Of a stretch of 64,000 nt of DNA, positions 59,728-64,000 are shown piece after piece. The notes under the pieces were generated by a model, which did no database searches, was not told the DNA's origin, and saw only the letters and a program-made list of their open reading frames with translations. Numbering within the stretch: position 1 is the first letter of the stretch; every line of letters starts with the position of its first letter. The translations under genes and the position numbers were made by a program. Source of the DNA: JAAYYY01 sp964579295 (lineage in GTDB: Bacteria > Chloroflexota > Anaerolineae > Promineifilales > Promineifilaceae); the NCBI GenBank assembly GCA_964579295.1, contig CAZOGK010000011.1, forward strand, positions 33,854 to 97,853, in the 5' to 3' direction.

Positions 59728-60504
59728 ATGGTTGATGTTGTGTTCTCTCTGCCCACGCCGCTGCTGGCGGCCCTTTTCGCCCTGGTTGGTCTGCTGGCCG
59801 GCGGCGCCATCAACGTGCTGGCCGACGACCTGCCGCAGCGCACCCGGCCGCAGCGCCCGCGCTGTATCCAATGCCTCACGCCCTATCGCCCGGCGCGCTG
59901 GCTGGGCGTGGCCCGCTGGCTGGCGGCGCGCCGCTGCCCGGCCTGTGGCTTCGCCGCGCGCCCGCGCGAGCTGTGGGTCGAGCTGGGCACGGCCCTCCTC
60001 TTTGCCTTGCTGCCCGTCCTGCTGCACACCCCGGCCGACCTGATCTTCAGCGCTGTCTACGTGGCGCTGCTGGTGCTGGTCATCGTCACTGACCTGGAGC
60101 ACCGGCTGATCCTGCACGCCGTTACCTTTCCCGGCATCCTGCTCGGCCTCGTCGGCAGCCTCTTCGTCACCTACAACAACCTGTCGCTGGCCCTGATCGG
60201 CGCCGTCACCGGTTTCATCTTCTTCTTCTTTCTCTACTGGCTGGGCAAGCGGCTGCTCGGCGCCGGCGCGCTTGGCTTTGGCGACGTGACCCTGGCGACG
60301 ATGATCGGCGCCATGACCGGCTTCCCGCTCGTCATCCTGGCGCTGGTGATGGGCATCCTGCTCGGCGGGCTGGTCACCGCCCTGCTGCTGCTCACCCGGC
60401 GGCTGACCATGCGCTCCTACGTCGCCTACGGCCCCTTCCTGGCCGTGGCCGGCATCACCGCCGTCGTCTGGGGCCAGGGGTTGCTGCGCTGGTATTTTCG
60501 CTGA
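59728..60504 (+). CDS. pilD: Prepilin peptidase (type IV leader peptidase)
   Basis: A 258-residue GxGD aspartic protease of the inner membrane that cleaves type IV prepilin-like signal peptides. The N-terminal helix is followed by a cytoplasmic zinc motif (CIQC and CPACG, 27 residues between). The two catalytic Asp are in VIVTDLEHRLI and LGFGDVTLATMIG. About seven helices are predicted. Whether it also methylates the new N-terminus is not shown. No ribosome site is present, in line with the leaderless promoter. No pilin genes are visible nearby. Confidence 0.93.
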   Translation: MVDVVFSLPTPLLAALFALVGLLAGGAINVLADDLPQRTRPQRPRCIQCLTPYRPARWLGVARWLAARRCPACGFAARPRELWVELGTALLFALLPVLLHTPADLIFSAVYVALLVLVIVTDLEHRLILHAVTFPGILLGLVGSLFVTYNNLSLALIGAVTGFIFFFFLYWLGKRLLGAGALGFGDVTLATMIGAMTGFPLVILALVMGILLGGLVTALLLLTRRLTMRSYVAYGPFLAVAGITAVVWGQGLLRWYFR

Positions 60505-60539
60505 CCTGATGCGCGCCCACACCACGGTAGGTCAGCTTT

Positions 60540-60639
60540 NNNNNNNNNNNNNNNNNNNNNNNNNNNNNNNNNNNNNNNNNNNNNNNNNNNNNNNNNNNNN
60601 NNNNNNNNNNNNNNNNNNNNNNNNNNNNNNNNNNNNNNN
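60540..60639. other. Assembly gap of exactly 100 N
   Basis: A run of exactly 100 N, the usual placeholder for a scaffold gap of unknown length. The right flank is a hairpin repeat, which may be why assembly broke. Open frames crossing it are not real. Confidence 0.98.
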
Positions 60640-60672
60640 CAACCTGACGGCGGGTTGCAAACCCGCCCTACC
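60640..60672. repeat. Hairpin repeat at the gap edge
   Basis: GGCGGGTT (60649-60656) pairs with AACCCGCC (60660-60667), flanked by CAACCTGAC on one side and CTACC on the other. The left side of the gap ends in GGTAGGTCAG, which fits a fragment of another copy in reverse. It looks like a dispersed palindromic repeat. Confidence 0.55.
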
Positions 60673-60703
60673 TCTGAGACCGAGAAGAGAGTAAATTACC
60701 ACT

Positions 60704-61579
60704 ATGACCATCGAAATCCGGTCTATTGAATCCAACGAAGAGCTGCGCAAGCTGGAAACGCTGCAGAAGCGCGCCTGGGATATGGAAGACATCGAGATCA
60801 TCCCGGCGCGGACCATGCACGCCATCTGGTACAACGGCGGCGTGCTGCTTGGCGCCTACGATGGCGACGAGCTGGTCGGCTTCGTCTTTGGCGTGCTGGG
60901 TACCGTGCGCGGGCTGCACAACCGCATCGACCAGGTGGCGGCCGCCCGCCTGCAGCTCTACTCCACCATCCTCGGCGTGCTGCCCGAATACCGCAACCGG
61001 GGCGTCGCCTACCAGCTGAAGGTAGCCCAGCGTGAATTCGCCCTGCGGCTGGGCATACGGCTCGTTACCTGGACCTTTGACCCGCTGGTGAGCGGCAACG
61101 GCTGGCTGAATATCGGCAAGCTGGGCGCCGTCTGCCACCAGTACATCCGCGATTACCACGGCGAGCTGGGCGGCATCAACGCGGGCCTCAACACTGATCG
61201 CTTCTACGTGGAGTGGTGGGTGACGGGCAACCGCGTGCGCGGGCGCGTTGGGCGCAGCCGCCGCCCGCTCAGCTACGACCAGCTCATTGCCGGGCGCGCC
61301 GTGCTCATCAACGAGGCCGCCTACGACGAGCGCGGCCTGCTCGCGCCGCCGGCCTCCTTTGCCGAAAGCGAATCGAACCTGGTGCTGGTGGAGATACCGC
61401 CCGACATTCAGGCCATCAAGCGCGAGGATATGGAGCTGGCCCGCAGCTGGCGCGCCCACACGCGGGCGCTCTTTGAGCATTACTTCGCGCACCAGTTCAT
61501 CGTCACCGACTTTGCCCGGCGCGAAGACGAGACCGGGCAGCCGCGCTCCTACTACGTGCTCACCTTCCAGCACGCCTGA
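60704..61579 (+). CDS. GNAT acyltransferase of the COG3375 type, partner of the enolase gene
   Basis: A 291-residue predicted acyltransferase. The GNAT core shows GAYDGDELVGFVFG, LPEYRNRGVAYQLKVAQRE and LVTWTFDPLVSGNGWLNIGK. The C-terminal half (GRAVLINEAAYDERGL, LVEIPPDIQAIK) is specific to a group often found beside MenC/NSAR-type enolases. Known relatives in Gram-positive bacteria succinylate D-amino acids. That is the likeliest role here, by context. Ten bases separate it from the enolase gene. Confidence 0.85.
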   Translation: MTIEIRSIESNEELRKLETLQKRAWDMEDIEIIPARTMHAIWYNGGVLLGAYDGDELVGFVFGVLGTVRGLHNRIDQVAAARLQLYSTILGVLPEYRNRGVAYQLKVAQREFALRLGIRLVTWTFDPLVSGNGWLNIGKLGAVCHQYIRDYHGELGGINAGLNTDRFYVEWWVTGNRVRGRVGRSRRPLSYDQLIAGRAVLINEAAYDERGLLAPPASFAESESNLVLVEIPPDIQAIKREDMELARSWRAHTRALFEHYFAHQFIVTDFARREDETGQPRSYYVLTFQHA

Positions 61580-61588
61580 GCGAGAACG

Positions 61589-62716
61589 ATGCGTATTGAA
61601 GCCATCGACCTCTACCTGATCAGCCAGCCGCTGGTCTCGCCCTTCGTCACCAGCTTTGGCCCGCAGCAGCAGCGCGACGCCCTCATCGTCACCATCCATA
61701 GCGAAGGGCTGGAAGGCTGGGGCGAGTGCGTCGCCACCAACGACCCCGGCTACAGCTACGAGACAGCGCAGACCGCCTGGCACATCCTCACGGATTTCCT
61801 CATCCCGGCGCTGCTGGGCACAGAGCTGGACGAGCCGGAAGAGCTGGGCCCGCGCTTGCGCTTCGTGCGCGGCCATCCCCTGGCCAAAGCGGCGCTGGAG
61901 CAGGCGGCCTGGGACCTGACGGCGCGGCGCGACGGCCTCTCCTTCGCCCAGAAGCTGGCGGCCCCCTACCCGGAAGGGCCGCGCGCGCGGGTCAGGGTCG
62001 GCGTCAGCGTCGGTATCCAGCCCTCTATCGCGGAGACGATCGACGTCATTGCCGGCTATCTGGCGCAGGGTTACGGGCGCATCAAGCTGAAGATCAAGCC
62101 AGGCTACGACGTGCAGCTGGCCGAGGCCGTGCGCGCCGCCTTCCCCCACATCCTGCTCATGCTCGACGCCAACTCCGCCTACCGGCTGGCGGACGCGCCA
62201 CGGCTGCAGGCGCTCGACCCGTTCAACCTGCTCATGCTGGAGCAGCCGCTGGGCTACGAAGACATCTACCAGCACAGCCTGCTGCGGCCGCAGATTGCCT
62301 CGCCGCTCTGCCTGGACGAGAGCATCACTTCACTCGACCACGCCGAGACGGCGCTGGCCCTGGGCGCCTGCGACATCGTCAACATCAAGCCGGCGCGGGT
62401 GGGCGGCTGGGCCGAGGCGCGCGCCATCCACGACCTGGCCCGCGCCCACGAGATGCCCGTCTGGTGCGGCGGCATGCTGGAGACGGGCGTGGGCCGCGCC
62501 GCCCAGCTGGCCCTCGCCTCCCTGCCCGGCTTCACCCTGCCGGGTGACATCAGCGCCAGCGAGCGTTATTATGACGTGGACATCACGCCGCCGTTTATGC
62601 TCAACGCCGCCGACAGCACGATAGACGTGCCCACCGGCCCCGGCCTCGGCGTCGAGGTAGACCGGCGGCAGCTACAACGCGTAACCGTGCATCAGGAGCG
62701 CTTTCAGGCAGGCTAA
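61589..62716 (+). CDS. menC: o-Succinylbenzoate synthase / N-succinylamino acid racemase
   Basis: A 375-residue enolase-superfamily enzyme of the OSBS/NSAR type. Active-site Lys pair in RIKLKIKPG, metal ligands in MLDANSAYR, LMLEQPLG and LCLDESITS, and the second catalytic Lys in NIKPARVGG. GGMLETGVGRAAQLALAS is family specific. It could make o-succinylbenzoate for menaquinone or racemise N-succinyl amino acids. No other men genes are visible here, and the GNAT partner favours the racemase role. It is followed by the hairpin at 62728-62760. Confidence 0.88.
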   Translation: MRIEAIDLYLISQPLVSPFVTSFGPQQQRDALIVTIHSEGLEGWGECVATNDPGYSYETAQTAWHILTDFLIPALLGTELDEPEELGPRLRFVRGHPLAKAALEQAAWDLTARRDGLSFAQKLAAPYPEGPRARVRVGVSVGIQPSIAETIDVIAGYLAQGYGRIKLKIKPGYDVQLAEAVRAAFPHILLMLDANSAYRLADAPRLQALDPFNLLMLEQPLGYEDIYQHSLLRPQIASPLCLDESITSLDHAETALALGACDIVNIKPARVGGWAEARAIHDLARAHEMPVWCGGMLETGVGRAAQLALASLPGFTLPGDISASERYYDVDITPPFMLNAADSTIDVPTGPGLGVEVDRRQLQRVTVHQERFQAG

Positions 62717-62727
62717 TATCCACCGGA

Positions 62728-62760
62728 AGAGCTGACAGGTTTGCGAAACCTGTCAGCTCT
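62728..62760 (+). terminator. Hairpin with the CTGACAGGTTT core
   Basis: A 15-bp perfect stem (62728-62742 with 62746-62760) around a GCG loop, between the enolase and proC genes. The core is shared with 51027-51057. No T-run follows beyond CTCT. Confidence 0.7.
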
Positions 62761-62783
62761 CGGCAGCGCCCGAGGAACCGACC

Positions 62784-63626
62784 ATGTTTGACGACATCAC
62801 CATTTCCTTCATCGGCAGCGGCACCATGGCCGAGGCCATGATCCGCGGCCTCATCGACCAGGAAGTCGTGAGCGCCGACCAGATCATCGCCGCCGGCCCG
62901 CGCGAGGAGCGCGCCGAGGAGCTGTGCGCCAGCTACGGCGTGCGCGGCGCCACCGACAACAAGCTGGCCGCCGAAGAGGGGCAGATTGTCGTGCTGGCTA
63001 TCAAGCCGCAGCTTCTGAGCACCGTCATGCCCGAGATCCGCGGCCACCTGCGCCGCCGCGACCTGCTGCTCTCCATCCTCGCCGGCACGCCCATCCGCCG
63101 CCTGGCCGACGGGCTGGCCCACGCCTCGGTGGCGCGCGCCATGCCCAACACCCCGGCGCAGATCGGCCAGGGCATCACCGTCTGGACCGCCACGCCGGAA
63201 GTGACCGAGCTGCAGCGCAGCCAGGCCCAGGCCATCCTCGCCTCGCTCGGCGAAGAGGTCTACGTGGACGACGAGAGCTACCTGGACATGGCCACGGCGC
63301 TCAGCGGCACCGGCCCGGCCTACGTCTTCATGTTCATGGAGGCGATGATCGACGCCGGCGTGCACATGGGCTTCTCCCGCCGCGTCGCCACCCAGCTCGT
63401 CTTCCAGACCATGCGCGGCAGCGTCGAATACGCCGCCCGCTCTGGCCTGCACGTCGCCGAGCTGCGCAACCAGGTCACCTCGCCCGGCGGCACCACCGCC
63501 GAGGCCCTCTACCACATGGAAAAAGGCGGCCTGCGCACCGTCCTCAGCCGCGGCATCTTCGCCGCCTACCAGCGCTCGATTGCCCTCGGCCGCGGCAAGA
63601 AGCAGGCGGAGGTGGAGGTAGAGTAA
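62784..63626 (+). CDS. proC: Pyrroline-5-carboxylate reductase
   Basis: A 280-residue ProC, which makes proline from pyrroline-5-carboxylate with NAD(P)H. The N-terminal Rossmann motif is ISFIGSGTMAEAMIRGL. VLAIKPQLLSTVMPEI and ARAMPNTPAQIGQGI are family motifs, and the C-terminal signature is LRNQVTSPGGTTAEALYHME. The start has GAGGAACC. Its stop overlaps the following GNAT start by one base (TAATG). Confidence 0.96.
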   Translation: MFDDITISFIGSGTMAEAMIRGLIDQEVVSADQIIAAGPREERAEELCASYGVRGATDNKLAAEEGQIVVLAIKPQLLSTVMPEIRGHLRRRDLLLSILAGTPIRRLADGLAHASVARAMPNTPAQIGQGITVWTATPEVTELQRSQAQAILASLGEEVYVDDESYLDMATALSGTGPAYVFMFMEAMIDAGVHMGFSRRVATQLVFQTMRGSVEYAARSGLHVAELRNQVTSPGGTTAEALYHMEKGGLRTVLSRGIFAAYQRSIALGRGKKQAEVEVE

Positions 63627-64000
63627 TGGAGAATCTAACCATCAAAGCGCTCAGTGCAGAAACCTGGCCCGACTTTGAGCGGCTGGCGCGCAAGCATAAC
63701 GGCGTCTGGGGCGGCTGCTGGTGCACGGCGTTCCATCCGAAATCGCCGGAGAAAGGCATCAGCTCCGAAGCCACCCGCGCCTACAAAGAACGGCTGGTCC
63801 GCGAAGACAGGGCCCACGCCGCCCTCGTCTTCGACGGCGATGTCTGTGTCGCCTGGTGCCAATATGGCCCGCCGCACGAGCTGCCCACCATTTACCACCG
63901 CAAAGAAGTCGAATCCAAAATGACGATGCCCGATTGGCGCATCACCTGCATCTTCGTCGATCGCGACTATCGCAAACAGGGCCTCTCCCTCTTCGCCCTC
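63626..64000 (+). CDS. GNAT-like protein, 3' end cut by window
   Basis: 125 codons are visible and the frame is still open at the edge. The start overlaps the proC stop as TAATG, so translation is coupled. Visible are a cysteine-rich segment near the N-terminus (WGGCWCTAFHP), HAALVFDGDVCVAWCQYGPP and CIFVDRDYRKQGLSLFAL. The last piece looks like the start of the acetyl-CoA motif of a GNAT. Confidence 0.8.
   Translation, partial: MENLTIKALSAETWPDFERLARKHNGVWGGCWCTAFHPKSPEKGISSEATRAYKERLVREDRAHAALVFDGDVCVAWCQYGPPHELPTIYHRKEVESKMTMPDWRITCIFVDRDYRKQGLSLFAL

Noticed and set aside
60509..60834. Open frames crossing the N run
   Set aside because: They translate unknown bases and are artefacts.

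Overview
The window is a 64 kb piece of a high-GC bacterial chromosome, scaffolded with one 100-N gap at 60540-60639. The gene set points to the Chloroflexota, probably an Anaerolineae or Caldilineae relative. The reasons are lipoproteins tethered by VEVTR-type linkers, a divergent FtsZ paralogue, TPR/STAND signalling, clan-A glycosidase lipoproteins and a PPOX/F420-type protein. That placement is inference. No rRNA, tRNA, CRISPR array, transposase or prophage was found, so this looks like ordinary chromosome.

Layout. 1-2.1 kb: a 5'-cut RimK-type ATP-grasp ligase meets a response regulator tail to tail. 2.1-12.3 kb: an oligopeptide ABC operon on the minus strand (binding protein, two permeases, two ATPases, a small membrane protein, then a second ATPase pair). 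Its binding protein appears circularly permuted and its permeases are oversized. 12.4-15.2 kb: a HExxH protein, MutY and two small genes. 15.2-18.3 kb: a glycosidase-like/M23 peptidase fusion next to a divergent FtsZ homologue. 18.6-26.1 kb: a 2,524-residue STAND-like NTPase with about 50 TPRs. 26.2-30.8 kb: a general amino-acid ABC operon (aapJQMP type). 30.8-33.1 kb: an aminotransferase and a stress-type membrane protein.

33.1-39.2 kb: rtcA, RNase Z and a flavin oxidoreductase run one way. A probable 2H phosphoesterase, a tocopherol-cyclase-like protein and a metallophosphatase run the other way. 39.2-46.0 kb: two membrane proteins and three consecutive GH39-like surface glycosidases. 46.3-52.8 kb: an SCP2 protein, an amidohydrolase-CYTH fusion, pyrimidine phosphorylase, polyphosphate glucokinase, an AlkZ-related protein and an SDR. 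52.8-56.9 kb: an MBL hydrolase, a DUF952-nucleoside phosphorylase fusion, a GNAT, a PPOX protein and a sorbosone-dehydrogenase-like protein. 56.9-60.5 kb: leuS behind what looks like a complete leader-peptide attenuator, divergent from a leaderless prepilin peptidase. 60.7-64 kb: a GNAT with an OSBS/NSAR enolase, proC, and a GNAT cut by the window end.

How the parts fit. The two importers bring in peptides and amino acids for the aminotransferase, proC and the D/L-amino-acid module. Both importers have a stable hairpin between the binding-protein gene and the first permease gene, which would favour excess binding protein. Most convergent or neighbouring transcripts end in long near-perfect hairpins, some sharing a core sequence. 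The strongest candidates for new biology are the permuted binding protein, the leuS attenuator, the RNA 3'-end cluster, the amidohydrolase-CYTH fusion, and the FtsZ-like/murein hydrolase/STAND-TPR neighbourhood.
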